From the NCBI GenBank assembly GCA_007844125.1, contig CM017559.1, positions 31,223,926 to 31,287,925 on the forward strand: a stretch of 64,000 nucleotides of DNA. Direction: 5' to 3'. This document shows positions 35,501-47,500 of this stretch, in pieces. Origin of the DNA: Sinonovacula constricta. Taxonomy: Eukaryota > Mollusca > Bivalvia > Cardiida > Solecurtidae. The notes under the pieces were generated by a model. It was not told the DNA's origin and searched no databases. It saw only the letters and a list, made by a program, of their open reading frames with translations. The stretch's first letter is position 1, and each line of letters begins with the position of its first letter. A program made the position numbers and the translations under genes.

Positions 35501-38166
35501 TTCAATTTTTATTGACTTTTTTTTACATATTTTGCCAGTGACCCATAACAATATATTTCATGCAATTTGCCATAATCAGTAGATATTTGCAATAACTTTT
35601 TTTTACATATAATAGTTTGCTTTTGTACAACTGCAAACCAGATTATTAACTGATATACTTGTGTTTGTTCTTCAGGCGGTATCTACGTGAAACATTAAAG
35701 ATGGCCAATGCTGAAGACTTGAATCGACTGACCTCATGTTCTCTGGTGCTTCTGGGTCACATCTTCTTGTCACTAGGCAACAGCACAGTAAGTCATTAGT
35801 GATGTACAGTATTTGTTGATTAAAATCACAACTGACAGCAATTGTCAGAGATTTGTTATTGTTCGGAAAGTTCTAAAACACAACAGAAGACACTTTTTAC
35901 TTGTGGTATTTTATTCATTTGGCGAGGAAACAGACCTATAGATGCAAACCATTGGGGTGGCCAGGCCATTAGGGTAAGATGCATGGATCCTTGTCCCAAT
36001 AATACATTTAAGGGGGTATTCCATCTGAATATCAAAAATGCTAGCTGTTGATTTGCTTAAAACATCACTTAACAATGCCAGTCGTATGTTTCCTTGAGGC
36101 TGTGATGTACATCTTCTCTCACATTCCATCCTCTATTAGTGCACTTGACCCCTTGTTAAAAATGTTGACATCAACAATTCTTTTTTTTTTAATTGGGATT
36201 GACCCATATAAGTTAATTAGGTTAGGAACATGATATAAGTCTCATAGAATCAATTGCTATTATAATCCGTCTATGCACACAGAGCTGTGTCACTCAACTG
36301 CATATGCAGTATCACACAGTTCAACATGTCAACAGAAGACTATTCTATAGTCAGAGGCAAAGCTATTCTATATGCAAACAATTGCAATATAAATACAAAG
36401 ATTAAAAAACTCTTAAAACAAATGCAAGAAAACACAGTTTTATTAAAATGCACATTCTAAAAAGGAATATTTCATTTCACTTTCGAAAAAATCATGTGTA
36501 AAGAAAGATAAAGGTGTAATCTTCTTCTGTAAAATATCAAAAACCTAGTTAGAATAGTCTTCCACTGACCCATCAAGATGTGATTTTGTGTTATGAGTAA
36601 TAAATTATTAAATAGATATTTGTAAATTGATTAAATATATTTGTTCAAAAGAAAATCAAGCAATGTAAATAACATTATGCTTTTAATGTCTTTTTCATTG
36701 AACATTGTAACTTATTATAAAATAATAAGGTAATCAAAATTCTTTCACAACAATGGCTAACAGTGTATCAGGCAATGTCTCTTAGGTTAGTGACAATATT
36801 GCAAATTATTTGGAAGATTTTTCCGGTGGACATTTGTAGTATCATGACTGAACTGTACTTATTTAGTTCTTATTATTAACACATCCTTCCATGAGTGTAT
36901 TACAACCCATTGCATTTTTAGGAATCTCTGAATATGGTTACCCCAGCCATGCAGCTGGCAGGCAAGATCCCAGATGTACACGTACAGCTGTGGGCATCGT
37001 CACTCCTCAAAGGTAACTTTTAGTAACCCTTTGTTGTCTTCATCACTTGTGTGTTTACTGGTGACACAAATAATTGGTTCACTTTGACAGTGTACTTGTC
37101 TGATTTGCTAAGTGTGTTGTTTGTAAATTCTCTGCAGCAACTTTGTTATGTTCATAATCGTGACAGTCAGCTCTTATTGGTGAAGGAAGATGCTTAACAA
37201 GTGCCTGGGTAGGACCACAGCTGCACTGCATATAAGGTTTACACTATATTAGAAATTGAACCAGAGTGATAAGAGGACTGAGGAGGGGGCTGGGGAATTT
37301 GAGGTCAGTGAAAAGCATGTGAAATAAGTATACAATTATATTGTATAATTATATAAAATTATTTTATCACATATCTTTTTATCAAACACTTACTTTTAAT
37401 TTAAATATTATTGATATATATTTGTAGATTTGCCAGTTTAAAATATTAAGTTGTGTTAATATATGTAATAAAATATATATTGTGTTACCTGCAGACCTGT
37501 ACAGACTGTCCGGGGACCTGGCAAGGGAAGAAGAAGGAAGACAACTGCACACCAGCTTCTCACAGTCCTTGCTGAAAGATCACTTCCAGTCCTCCCAGCT
37601 GACAGAACATGGTCTCATACAGGTATGAAAACTGGTCCTAGTGGTGTGGGATCATGCAATCGACTGAGTACAGGTTCAATCCCATGCCACAACATACCAA
37701 ATTCACTAAAATGGTAGTCTTTTTAATGCTTATCCAAATGTCATAGTTCCACGACTGGTTGGTCCGGTGTCAGGATATTGCGACTGGATGTGGTGTTCTT
37801 GGCATGCTATTCACAGTAAAAGCAGTACTTTAACTGCTTCAAGTGGATACTGTTTCTACGTAACTAAAATGCTGTTGGTAGGAAGATAAACCCCCAATGA
37901 AAACCAAAGTAATTCACAAAATTATATTATAATATACCATATTCTATCTGTATAAAGCAAGGAGCAAATATCTTAGGCATTCAATGCCATACAGCCCATG
38001 TCTGCAAAACCATATTGTTTTAGCTGTTCATCAACTTTTAATCATAAGTTATTATAATGCAACAATGAATAATAAATCAAATTTGTACTTATTTTTTTTC
38101 TTTCAGTGGACGGAAGGCCCCTGCCCCTTTCACTTGAGTAGTTCTACAGCCTCATCAATAATGTGA
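21546..38166 (+). CDS. MAU2: MAU2/SCC4 cohesin loading factor
   Basis: MAU2 is the TPR-rich partner of NIPBL/SCC2; the pair loads cohesin onto chromatin in the nucleus. Exons: 21546-21785, predicted microexon 25408-25425, 26139-26204, 26630-26725, 27240-27362, 27896-28127, 28812-28885, 29602-29692, 30299-30402, 31411-31488, 32155-32220, 33087-33217, 34976-35053, 35676-35787, 36922-37012, 37495-37622, 38107-38166. All junctions are GT/AG and phase-compatible. The product is 595 residues against just over 600 in vertebrates. Family hallmarks seen include [15 protein letters not shown]-like [81 protein letters not shown] and a final WTEGP segment. Starts at 33066 and 33087 are both possible for the LLDKIDPD exon; 33087 matches the family length. 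Intron 1 contains a LINE in sense orientation. The promoter and exon 1 also exist as a frameshifted duplicate at 10422. Confidence 0.96.
21912..24624 (+). mobile_element. 5'-truncated jockey/CR1-like LINE, defective
   Basis: The insertion in MAU2 intron 1 is absent from unit 1. The left part (21965-22280) encodes the end of an apurinic-type endonuclease, with [10 protein letters not shown], then a frameshift and apparent internal deletion at about 22030, then [11 protein letters not shown] and ADHDII. From 22283 the frame runs through a linker to a UAG stop at 22979-22981 inside what should be NPHKASGPDGI (AAG to TAG). It resumes with reverse transcriptase motifs: [44 protein letters not shown] and LFADD (catalytic Asp pair), ending at 24457. 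The 3' end is a short (AAG)n tract, typical of a LINE with a microsatellite tail. With three lesions it is not autonomous. Confidence 0.92.
25408..25425 (+). CDS. MAU2: Predicted 18-nt MAU2 microexon
   Basis: Exon 1 ends HLEKT and exon 2 starts [11 protein letters not shown], six residues short of the family, where a Trp-containing segment (WLISQQ in vertebrates) joins these blocks. At 25408 the strong acceptor TTTTATATTTCAG is followed by exactly 18 nt, TGG AGT ATG TCA ATA AAT, then GTATCC. It is phase 0 on both sides and encodes WSMSIN, with Trp and Ser in the conserved positions. The donor is weak. Length, phase and Trp together make chance unlikely. Confidence 0.6.
26493..26579. repeat. 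(AT)n followed by poly-T upstream of a MAU2 exon
   Basis: About 35 AT units run into 17 T residues and end 50 bp before the acceptor at 26629. The T-tract may serve as part of the polypyrimidine signal. Confidence 0.9.
28165..28365 (+). mobile_element. SINE family B, decayed, in MAU2 intron
   Basis: Contains the B-box-like GGTTTGAGTCCC, GGTGATTCTACCCAGAC and CTGGGGTCTTCCTCCACC. It begins about 40 bp after the exon ending at 28127. Confidence 0.75.
30506..30756. mobile_element. TTAA-target MITE in MAU2 intron
   Basis: TTAA flanks both ends; the inverted termini are AAGGTGTTATCCAACAATTT and the complement of ATGTTGGATACCACCT. It belongs to the same family as 52163-53047 and 46081-46276, sharing TTTCCTATCCGAGCC. 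Confidence 0.7.
32205..32500 (+). repeat. Degenerate tandem copies of a MAU2 exon end and splice donor
   Basis: The exon ending at 32220 (CACTCAAG|GTAAATCATC) and its intron start recur at 32352 (CACTCGAG|GTAAATCATC) with matching downstream sequence ACATTGAATATCATGTTTTT, and again weakly at 32440 (TTAAG|GTAAGT). Spacings are 131 and 88 bp. Use of the later donors would add reading-frame-breaking sequence. Confidence 0.75.
33648..33915 (+). mobile_element. SINE family A
   Basis: CCGGACCTGGCAGTGCAATC start, TCGGCTCCAGGTACGGGAG, and GTTGGTGGGACGATAAACCC end. Part of the tRNA B-box region is deleted. Confidence 0.85.
35215..35500 (-). mobile_element. Two adjacent antisense SINE family B copies
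   Basis: 35215-35345 contains GGAAGACCC and TGGGTAGAACCACTGGCAC; 35360-35500 contains GGCAACATCCCACTATAACT and GACTTGAACCC. Both read as family B in reverse orientation and are well decayed. They lie in a MAU2 intron. Confidence 0.65.
37635..37902 (+). mobile_element. SINE family A, decayed
   Basis: Keeps GCAATCGACTGAGTACAGG, GGTGTCAGGATATTGCGACT and TGTTGGTAGGAAGATAAACC. Confidence 0.75.
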
Positions 38167-38910
38167 TTTCTGAAGCAACAGGGCACCTTGTTGTGTTCTT
38201 AGAGTTTTTCAGAATGCAAACATACTAACTAAATTTAAATAATATATATTATGTTCAAATATCTGTCTGAGCATGAATTTTCAGGCAACAAGGTATTCCA
38301 ACTGACCTGTAGGGCAACGGTGGTTCTACCTAGATAGATAGCTAGATTCTTCTTTCACCAATAACAGCTTCACATCATCTAAATGATCATAATGATCATA
38401 TTGGAGAACATTAATGACTTAAAAATATTATCATTTGTCAGATACTATTCATGGTTCTCCAAATTATAGGAAGTTAGAATCTTTTGGCTTTATTGTGGAT
38501 TCTTTTTGAGATGGTGTAATACAAACAGTGAAAGTTTTAACCAGTTCATTGTTTTCAACATGAACTAATCATGTATTAATTTTTTATGTAAATTATTTGG
38601 TTCAATGCCTTTTGTTATCTTTTAAAAGATACCACTGGTAATTGAATGTGTACTTTCTTTTTTCATGAAGACAAGTTTGAATTCGACACTAAAACGCTTT
38701 AAACAAATGTATGTAAACTATAATACAATACAACTTACTGAAGTTTCTATAACAATCATGTATTAGTTTAGTGCAGATTGATTGAGATGCAATTGCCCTG
38801 TCTTAATTTATGTTGTCTTTTTTCCATGTGGAATTTAGAAAAGAGCAATGTGCAATACTTTCTTTTTATAGAAACCCTTTTCTCTGTCTTGATGTTATTA
38901 GATTTTATGT

Positions 38911-39130
38911 GGGGCGCCAATGGCATAGTGGTAGAGTCGCCTATTTGTAACTCCTCTGACTGCTTAGCTTCTCACCGCATGGGTTCAAGTCACGTTCGTG
39001 GCAAAAGACTTAAGGAGAGAAGGTCTTCCAGCTGACTTGCGGTGCGCCGGTGGTTCTACCCAGATGTGTCTGGGGTCTTCCTCCACTAAAAAGCTGGAAA
39101 TTGCTATAATGATCATAAATGGTCACTGCA
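38911..39130 (+). mobile_element. SINE family B
   Basis: GGGGCGCCAATGGCATAGTG start, GTAGAGTCGCC A-box end, GGGTTCAAGTCACG B-box, GGTGGTTCTACCCAGATG and TGATCATAAATGG end. It lies about 750 bp after the MAU2 stop, possibly in its 3' UTR. Confidence 0.9.
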
Positions 39131-39684
39131 ATATATTTCAAAAGCAAAACAAAACTTAGATTTGACAAGAATACTTGCTGTCTAAAGTCCTGTATTACAG
39201 TTTTATTATGGTACAAATTTATGTAAAAGGTTTTTCATAATATAAAGCACAACATTGGATTGCCACATATTAAAGGGATACTTTTTTTACTGACCTGTAT
39301 GCATTTTGAAAGTTTTTGTTTTTTATATATGTTTCAAAGCATTCAAATGTGCACCTTATAGGACCGGGAAAACAAATAAACAAAAAACAAACCTATGTTC
39401 AATATCAAAACATCATAATTATAATAAAATATATGATTAAGGTCTGAATAACTTTTTATTATTGTCTAAATTTAAGTTCAGCTCTATCTTATTTACACTA
39501 TTGATGTGTTATTGTTTTTTTTCTATTGAGTTTAAATCAGCATTTGATACATTTTATAGCTGCTTTGTAATTGCTTGAATTCATAGACTTTTCCAATCAT
39601 GTGACCTTTTGACTAGTATCTTTTTACTACAAATTGAACTTTAAATGCATGAATGTTAATGCATTTGGGTGTTAATAATGTTTA

Positions 39685-39845
39685 TATAGTAAGAATAATG
39701 TTTATATCATAGCAAGAATAATGTATATCATAGCAAGAATAATGTTAATATAGTAAGAATAATGTTAATATAGTAAGAATAATGTTAATATAGTAAGAAT
39801 AATGTTAATATAGGAAGAATAATGTTAATATAATAAGAATGTGAA
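39685..39845. repeat. 20-bp tandem repeat
   Basis: Units of AGAATAATGTTAATATAGTA repeat about eight times with small changes (TATATCATAGC in early units). Confidence 0.9.
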
Positions 39846-39989
39846 TGGAGTTAAAATGAAATGACAACAGGACTTTAGGCAGTTATGAATGTATTCTTTT
39901 GTACATTAAAATTTTGTAATTGTGTTTTTTTAATTTGAAATTATGGATATGGGGGAAAGAACACAAACTTAAAATCAAAGGCATTCATG

Positions 39990-40197
39990 TGGGCATCCTT
40001 CGTCTAGTGGTTAAGACTTTGGACTCCGGATTGGAGGGTCCTGGGTTCGAACCCCAAAACTGACCACATGCTGTAAGTCCTTGAGCAAGACTATTTACTG
40101 CACATTGCTCCAGGTACAAAGAACTGGTTCTACCCAGGAAGTGGTCAGTCAATAGGGATTAATATAAGTTGAAAGAATTTCTTTCCCCAATGACTAG
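39990..40197 (+). mobile_element. tRNA-derived SINE, family C
   Basis: tRNA-like head with CTAGTGGTTAAGACTTTGGA, an anticodon-loop-like CTCCGGA, and the B-box GGGTTCGAACCCC. The body has TACTGCACATTGCTCC and TTCTACCCAGGAAGTGG. The acceptor arms do not pair properly, so this is a SINE and not a tRNA gene. A second copy lies at 46874. Confidence 0.85.
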
Positions 40198-42691
40198 TGT
40201 TAAATAGGTTTAAACTGAAAGCTTTCATTAGTCCATATAGTTAACCATTGGTAGTAGACACTTTGATAATTGATAGCTCATAAAATATCGAAACCATTAC
40301 ATTGTAAATCTATAAAATTTTGAATTAATCTTGACACTATCATTTAATACAATTTTATATATTTCATTTGCAAAAACATTTGTATTGAAACTGACGTCTA
40401 CAAGATGATCAGCTACAACCAGAATGTAGATGTGAAGTATACTTCCAACATTGCTTTAAATATGAAACCCTCCATGTCTACTTATTTTTTGTGTGAATAC
40501 TTTCTAAAGAAACTACCAATCCAATGCCCCGTAAAACACCTTTGATGAAAAGAAACCACCAGCATCTTTCATCAGGATTGAATAGGTGCGTTGAGATTTG
40601 TGCATATGCAAATTTTAAGCTGTCATTTCTTTGACAGACTTTTGAACTTGTGTTGCATTATCTATTTATGTTGTAATAATAAAGATACTAATTGTGATGA
40701 TGTAGTTTATTTTACTTAAACCAGTATACAAACATTACGTAGTGGCAGATATGGTACGCAATTAATCGTTATTAGGACAATTCAACCAACTAAAACGGCT
40801 GCATTAAGTCCATGAATGGGCACGTTACTGTTTAATCTAAAACTACTTTTAATTGACCGATCCAACATACTTACTTTTTGCCGTTTAAAGTGTTGACACT
40901 TTAGCTAAATTAATAATTTAAAGAAAATGTTTAAATGATTCGACAAGCCCAACATTTACAATAAATCATACTTATAAAACAATGGAACTTTCTGGCTGGT
41001 GTACCGCATAACTTCTAAAATACTACACGTGTGACTTTCATGTACTTTTATTAATAAAATTTATTGAGTTAATAATCGAATTATATCCAAATAGCAAGTG
41101 TTTGAAAGTAGTGACTTGTTAACTGAAACACGATCTATAGGTTCAGCTCTTGAAAGATGTACAAACGGTTCCGCAGATCGTAACACAGTCACGTGGGAAA
41201 TATTTCTATGACGTAACGGATCCGCCGTGCTATATTTAAATTGGAAAACCCCATTCGTTACAACCAAACTCATGCTGTAGATTTCATACTGTAAAGTTCG
41301 TTAAATAAACTTTAGGCGCAAAGTTATCCTTGTATAACCGTTATAGATATATCTTTTCGTAACATTTACCAATATGTTAATGTTTTAAAAAGAATGTTAT
41401 TTCAGTCTCAACTGTCTGTCTGTTAATAAAATATTTGAGTGAAATGTTTTTAACATTTATTTATTATGAGAGGTCTTTAAAAATGGAGTAAATAAAGCGC
41501 AATTTGAGATAAATAAGGCTATAAAAGGAAACAGAATGTTGATATAGAACTACTTAAACAGGAACGTGTTTAACTGGCGATAAATTGGTACAAATTTAGT
41601 TTGGATCAATGACTCCTGCGAATTAAGCATATATAAATGTACACAATACGTCCTTTTGAACCGTCGATGACAGGTAAATATTTACATAGCCTTTTACTTT
41701 CTGAAAAAGTGTGTTAGTTACAAGCTTAACCAAGTTGCCTTTTCCATCGGTTTTGCAAATTCTAGTTGGTTTATCCACTTATTATGAATGAAAGTTTTAC
41801 GTGTAGCTGTTTGGCAGTGTAAGAGCGTGTTTAGTTCCCAGGATAGTCATTTTCTTGTTTAAAGCGCATGCTCTGTATGGCGCCTTGGATGTCTCACATC
41901 CTAGCTCTTTCTTTTATTTCTTATATTACGTATATGAAAATACCCCCCACAAGGGAAATAACTAAAACATGTCTTTCGTTTCGAAACTGAAGAATTGATG
42001 TGCTTCGGTATATGTGTGTAAAGATGAGATAACTGCGATTTGATAGATTCCGGGATTATTACCCTTTGTGTTTTTCCTTTGCATATTTGTGTCCGGATAT
42101 CTTTATGCCTCCGTGGTATTTCTGCATACATGCACGTTTGATGTATATAATGCAGCTGTGTGTAACAGGGAGATAACTCAGAAGTCCTAATGTGTGTAAG
42201 GGTACCTACATTTTTTGTGTTTTACTAAGCAAACTATGCGGATAATCACTTTTTCTTACTAAATGGAATGTGTTCACACTTAAATCATGGTGTGATTTAA
42301 CTTAACGGTGTAGTTATTCGAAAAGCTGAGATAACTCCGATAGAGTTTCTTGAGTTATTGCCCTTCGTTGGTTATATTTTCTTGAAAATTATAAATTGAA
42401 TCATTCCGTTACCACTCAAAATATTATTGTATTTACATGACTAAATTGCATCATTTGTTCTAGGGTTATTGATTTTCGAGTCAACAACCGAATTTTGAGG
42501 TCGCAAGTTCATTCACATGTCGAGACCAGGTATATACCAATATACAATGGTAAAGTTGTCGGCTGTCTATATTCTGATTAATGCTTATTATGGTAAAATA
42601 TTTAAAAATGTGTTATTTTCTTTCCATTACAAATGTTCATGACATGATAAGACGGTAAAGGCAGCATTGTAGATCAGCGGACAATTCCCTA

Positions 42692-42920
42692 GGGGCGCCC
42701 ATGGCTGAATGGTTAAAGTCGCTGACTATTAACTCCTCAGCCCCTCAATGCGTGGGTACGTGTCCCGTACTGGGCGAAAACCTTCATGTGAGGAGGCTTT
42801 TTTAGCTAACCTGCGGTGCGCTGGTGGTTCCACTCAGGCATAAGTCTGGGGTCTTTCTCGACCAATAATTAGCTGGACGTTGCCAATATGACCATTATTG
42901 TGTGGGTGCGATGTAACAAA
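42692..42920 (+). mobile_element. SINE family B
   Basis: GGGGCGCCCATGGCTGAATG head, a B-box-like GGGTACGTGTCCCG, GGTGCGCTGGTGGTTCCACT, GTCTGGGGTCTTTCTCGACC and CTGGACGTTGCCAATATG. Confidence 0.85.
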
Positions 42921-43489
42921 AATATATAATAAACAAAACAAACAATAACAGTGCCCACTGGAAGGTAATTTTTCACAATATCAACCTGCCGTGACCCCAC
43001 AGCCAAGACGCAAAACTTAATACTGACACAATTTAATCCACAGACTTAACGTATTGGCCATTATTCTTTAATGCCTCTATTATTTACAATCATTAATCTT
43101 AATTTAAAGTAATGCGATTAAATTTAATTGATTAAGAATAGTGGCTAAAGAGACCTTTTCGGTTTTGACCAAAACTACCTTTTGAAAAAAAAAAGTATTA
43201 ATTTAACTGTTTTATGCTTCGTACCGAATCATGCAGTAATACAGGATTTCAGGTGCTAGTTAGTAACTTTTTGTGTCTAGATCCTTGCTTGTGTTTTTCT
43301 TGATATAGAGTCGAATGTAAGTCCAAAAGGGCATTATACTGACTTGTTATGTTTAACATATTTAAAAAATCCATCATTTTCTTCATTGTCATTAACACAG
43401 AGCGAGACATAAATGAATATGTTTACAGCAATATTCCCACAGGGTTGCTTTAAGCTTTGTGCCGCATTATCCCCTTATATCCTGGAAAC

Positions 43490-44035
43490 ACCATTTAGCC
43501 AAATGGCATAAAACATATCCCACCCTAAAGGTGTTTCCAGCAAGTGAAGGGTCAGCATAAAGCACACTCCACCCTAAAGATGTTTCCAGCAAGTAAATGG
43601 TTAACATAAAGCGCATTTCGACCTAAAAGTGTTTCCAGCCAGTGAAGAGTTAGTATAAAGCATACTCCACCCAAAAGATGTTCCCCGCTAGTAAAGGGTT
43701 AGCATAAAGGACACTCCACCCTAAAGATGTTTCCAGCAAGTAAATGGTTAACATAAAGCGCATTTCGACCTAAAGGTGTTTCCAGCAAGTGAAGGGTTAG
43801 CATAAAGCATAGCCTACTTCACCCAAAAGATGTTCCCCGCTAGTAAAGGGTTAGCATAAAGGACACTCCACCCTAAAGATGTTTCCCGCTAGTAAAGTGT
43901 TAGCATAAAGCACACACCACCCTAAATATGTTTCACGCAAGTAAAGGGTTAACATGAAGCAAAGCCCACCCTAATGCTGTTTCCAGCAAGTAAAGGGTAA
44001 ACATAAAACAAACCCAGCCCTTATGGTGTTTCGCC
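43490..44035 (+). repeat. 49-bp minisatellite with trimeric higher-order repeat
   Basis: About 11 units of the type GGGTTAGCATAAAGCACACT CCACCCTAAAGATGTTTCCA GCAAGTAAA. Three unit variants (CACACTCCAC, GCGCATTTCG, CATACTCCAC with TTCCCCGCTAG) recur in the same order at about 43550 and 43698, giving a period near 148 bp. Confidence 0.85.
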
Positions 44036-44461
44036 TTCGAGCTCGAGTCTGAGATTTATTTTATGAGAAACCGAGTAGTTGTTTTTTTTATGACCCGAAT
44101 GAGACGAGCCCACCCTGTACATGGCGGAGAGTTTGTTCATATGCACTGGACCGCCTTCTGTGTTTGTGTACAACGTGCAATTCATAAAAGTCAAGTACCA
44201 CTTCGAAAGCAAATATAACGCGATTGTAGCTCTTTATTTGTTTGCAGTGATTCAGTGTTCACAGGAACAATATACATCTAACTGAAATAACGACTAGGTT
44301 TAACCTGAACAAATAGAAGAAACAGGTTATAGTGCAGAACTATTGGCTAAATTATAGACCTCGAGTTGAAGGTGTTCTTTGGCTGAATACAACTTTGTAT
44401 ATACAGAATAATAAAGTTCTATTTTAAAAATTGTGAAAATAAATTATTATAAAACTATAGA

Positions 44462-44655
44462 TGGGTGCGCTCAATGAAATATAAGAGAATTTCCACGACT
44501 AGTCCGCCCAGCGTCAAAGGAATGTGTGTGGTGCCATGCCTGGTATTCTCGGTATACTATACACAGTGAAGGCGGCACTATTTGTGCCTCATGTGGACAC
44601 CGTCTCCAGACAACTGAATAATTGTTTAGACAGGGGCGATAAATCCAACAAATAG
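44462..44655 (+). mobile_element. SINE family A, 5' truncated
   Basis: Only the body is present: CTATACACAGTGAAGGCGGC, GGACACCGTCTCCAGACAAC and GGGGCGATAAATCC. No tRNA-like head. Confidence 0.75.
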
Positions 44656-46080
44656 AACTGGTTAAACTTAACAAAAATGTATTTCAAAGGACTGCATATT
44701 TTTAGTTTAGTAATTATGTAACACACTAGATATGTTTTTCAAGGTATATAGTGAGTTTCTTTACAAATATCACAAGGACAACATATTTATATCAATTAAA
44801 TCTAAAAGAAAGATATAATTTAATTTCTAAAACAATATTCATTGAATGTATATTTAGCACACTGTGTCTGTTGCTGTTTTGTTATAAAATGTTCATAGCT
44901 TTTCAACTTTTTATATTTCACCTTTAACCACGGGTAATTGTTGGTTACGTAAAAAAACACATAAAAACTTGTACAGAGCTGCCTTCACTGAAAACACATA
45001 CCATGATACAACACATTGTTTCATTCTTTCATTAATAGGCTGACACTTATAGAATAATTGTAGTGTATTATAAGTAGATCGTACATAAGATATGAAAACT
45101 AACCAATTGAATAAACTTAAGTTTTATCGACCAATGACCGGTTCTGCTCCCTACTGCTTGTACGATCGATACTCCAGCCGCCTCAGCTTAAACGAATTTC
45201 AGGTGCCGTTCCATATAAAGTTATTATTAACAACACAATAGTCGTAATTTAATCTCTTTATTAAACTGTGTTTCTTCAGCGGATTAAAGGGGCAACATAT
45301 ATAGACCATATACGTCAATAGTTAACCCTGTGTTAAGGTGTAAACCATGCATAGGTCATTAATATTAAATGTAATGTAATGTAATTTGCCTAGTAAAAAT
45401 CGTACAAAACAAAATCAAGTCGTTAAAATGTAATAATTTGAATAAGACAGAACCTTTAGTGTATTAGCGCCTTTCATGAACTCATCCTGTCTGTATAGTA
45501 TAGTATAGATTCATTATAAACTACTCACATTACGCGAAACATATTAACACGATGTGAATAAAAATCAAATACTTTACAACCACCCGTCTCCGGATAGCTG
45601 AAGTAAAATAATCAAATGGTAAATAAAAAATGTAGTTATTTGGATTTCATTTATCTTTTTGATGTTGGTTGTAAGTTGTGTTTTTTCAATGATTCTTGTA
45701 GTTGTTATTGCTTTGTTTGTTTGTTGTTTTTTATGCAAGACATCAGAAAACTTAAACAATAACAAAACAAAAATGAAAACTTAAGAAAGAGTATGCCTTA
45801 ATTACAATACGCGTAAGAAATACTAGCTACTGTATCTTTAAAAGCATTAGGACACAGTTTGTCTATATCAAACACAAAGAGCAATATTTATGACCGCAGT
45901 TTTTAGTATTTATACATAATTTCTAAAGAAACTCATACTTAAAAATCACTCTAAATGTTCCTTCTTTCCAAATCTATAAAAGCATTTTTATGATTTCTGT
46001 TAACAATAGACGTAAGAGCTGATTAACCGGATGATGAAATAACGTGATCTAAAAACTAAATTGCCAAGTGGTTTAATAGT

Positions 46081-46276
46081 TTAAAATAACTTACTTTGCA
46101 GCGTGGCTCAGATAGGAAATACATGTTTGTAAGGATGAATAGAGTGTAATGCTTCATGCACCACTTTCCAAATGAACGTAAGATATCAATAACAGTATTT
46201 CGATGGATCTGTTCAGACAATAATTTATTTGGTTGTTTGAGAGAAAATAAATGGTCCAAAATGCAGAATACCACCT
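46081..46276. mobile_element. TTAA-family MITE fragment
   Basis: Contains GCGTGGCTCAGATAGGAAAT and ends GAATACCACC before TTAA at 46277. The left terminus is not clear. Confidence 0.6.
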
Positions 46277-46683
46277 TTAAAAGTTTCGTACATATCGCCG
46301 CCTCTTGACTGTCGTATTTTTCACACTACCTTAGTTCACAACAGAGAGGCGGTTCTTGTGCCAATGTATACATTCATAACTGCCTGGTGAAGTAATGACT
46401 TTGCTTGGTGCTTTATCTTTTGTCTGAAGTTTGTTTCAATATACACAATACGGTTCTATCGTTAATCAATGGATGAACCCGCGATCCGCATTGTTTGAGC
46501 TTAATCATATTTGGATAACAAGAACGGCTCCGACATATCGACTGGTGTTCAACGTTAATGCACTAATGGATTCGCAGTGGTATTTTAATCGGGTGAGTAT
46601 AATTTTGAACAATTTTAAATTATAGCCTCATCCTTATTGTAATTATACCGCATCTTGAAGATGTTCATGTCTATTTTTTTCTG

Positions 46684-46870
46684 GTAGTGGTGGTGATGGA
46701 AGTAGTGGAAACAGTTTAAAAGTTAAGGTGGTGATTGTGGTAAAAGTAAGGGTGGTGGTCGTCGTCGTAGCAGTAGTAATAGTGGTGATGATTGTAAACG
46801 TAAGGATGGTGGTCGTAGCAGTAGTAATAGTGGTGCTGGTGGTAAAAGTTAGAGGAGGTGATGGTAAGAA
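46684..46870. repeat. GGT/GTA-rich triplet region
   Basis: Irregular GTGGTGG, GTAGTAA and GTCGTCGTCGTAG triplets including an imperfect internal duplication (GTAGCAGTAGTAATAGTGGT twice). Confidence 0.7.
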
Positions 46871-46873
46871 TAA

Positions 46874-47085
46874 TGGGCGTCCGTAGTCTTGTGGTTAAGA
46901 CGTTGAACTCCGGATCCGAGGGTCCAGAGGATCCCGAGTTCGATCCCGTTAGTCCTTAAGCAAAACTATTTACTGCACATTGCTCCGGTTGCTTAGTACC
47001 TAAGTACTGATTCTACCCAGGAGAAGTGGGCAGTCAAGGGATGTTAACATAAATAGAAAGAACTTTGTTTCACAATTGACAATAA
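46874..47085 (+). mobile_element. SINE family C
   Basis: GGGCGTCCGTAGTCTTGTGG, CTCCGGATCCGAGGGTCC, TACTGCACATTGCTCCGG and GATTCTACCCAGGAG match the copy at 39990. Confidence 0.85.
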
Positions 47086-47434
47086 ATAAATATGTTTAAA
47101 GTAACTTTGATGTTGGTGGCGGTGACAGTGAAGGCGGTGGTGGTGATAATGGTCATAATTGCCAGACTTAAAGTTTGACCCCCCCAATCTTAATGATCAT
47201 TAAATCCATCGATTCAGATCACCTCACAATAGTGTTCTGATGTTTGTTTTTTTATTTTAAGCTATTTGCTTTTGGGAACGTTCACTGAACTGTCAAAAAT
47301 AAGGAGTAGTTTTGGTGAGGACAAGAAACTGTCCTGGGAAAAAAAGCTGTAAAGGTTATCTGTGGTATAAAGTATACATAAAAACAGAAGTAGTTGTAGA
47401 TGTGATTTATTATTATTGTATTTATATCTATATT

Positions 47435-47500
47435 CATTATTATTATTATTATTATCATCATCATCATCATCATCATCATCATTACTATCATTATTATTAA
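47435..47500. repeat. (ATT)n/(ATC)n microsatellite
   Basis: ATT triplets grade into ATC triplets. The minus-strand Asp/Asn-run frames here are artefacts. Confidence 0.9.

Noticed and set aside
39990..40066. Possible tRNA gene
   Set aside because: A- and B-boxes are present but the acceptor stem does not pair, and a SINE body follows; a second copy at 46874 has the same body.
46431..46590. Possible first exon of the TIR gene
   Set aside because: It has an open frame and a GTGAGT donor, but no link to the exon at 48768 can be shown from sequence alone.
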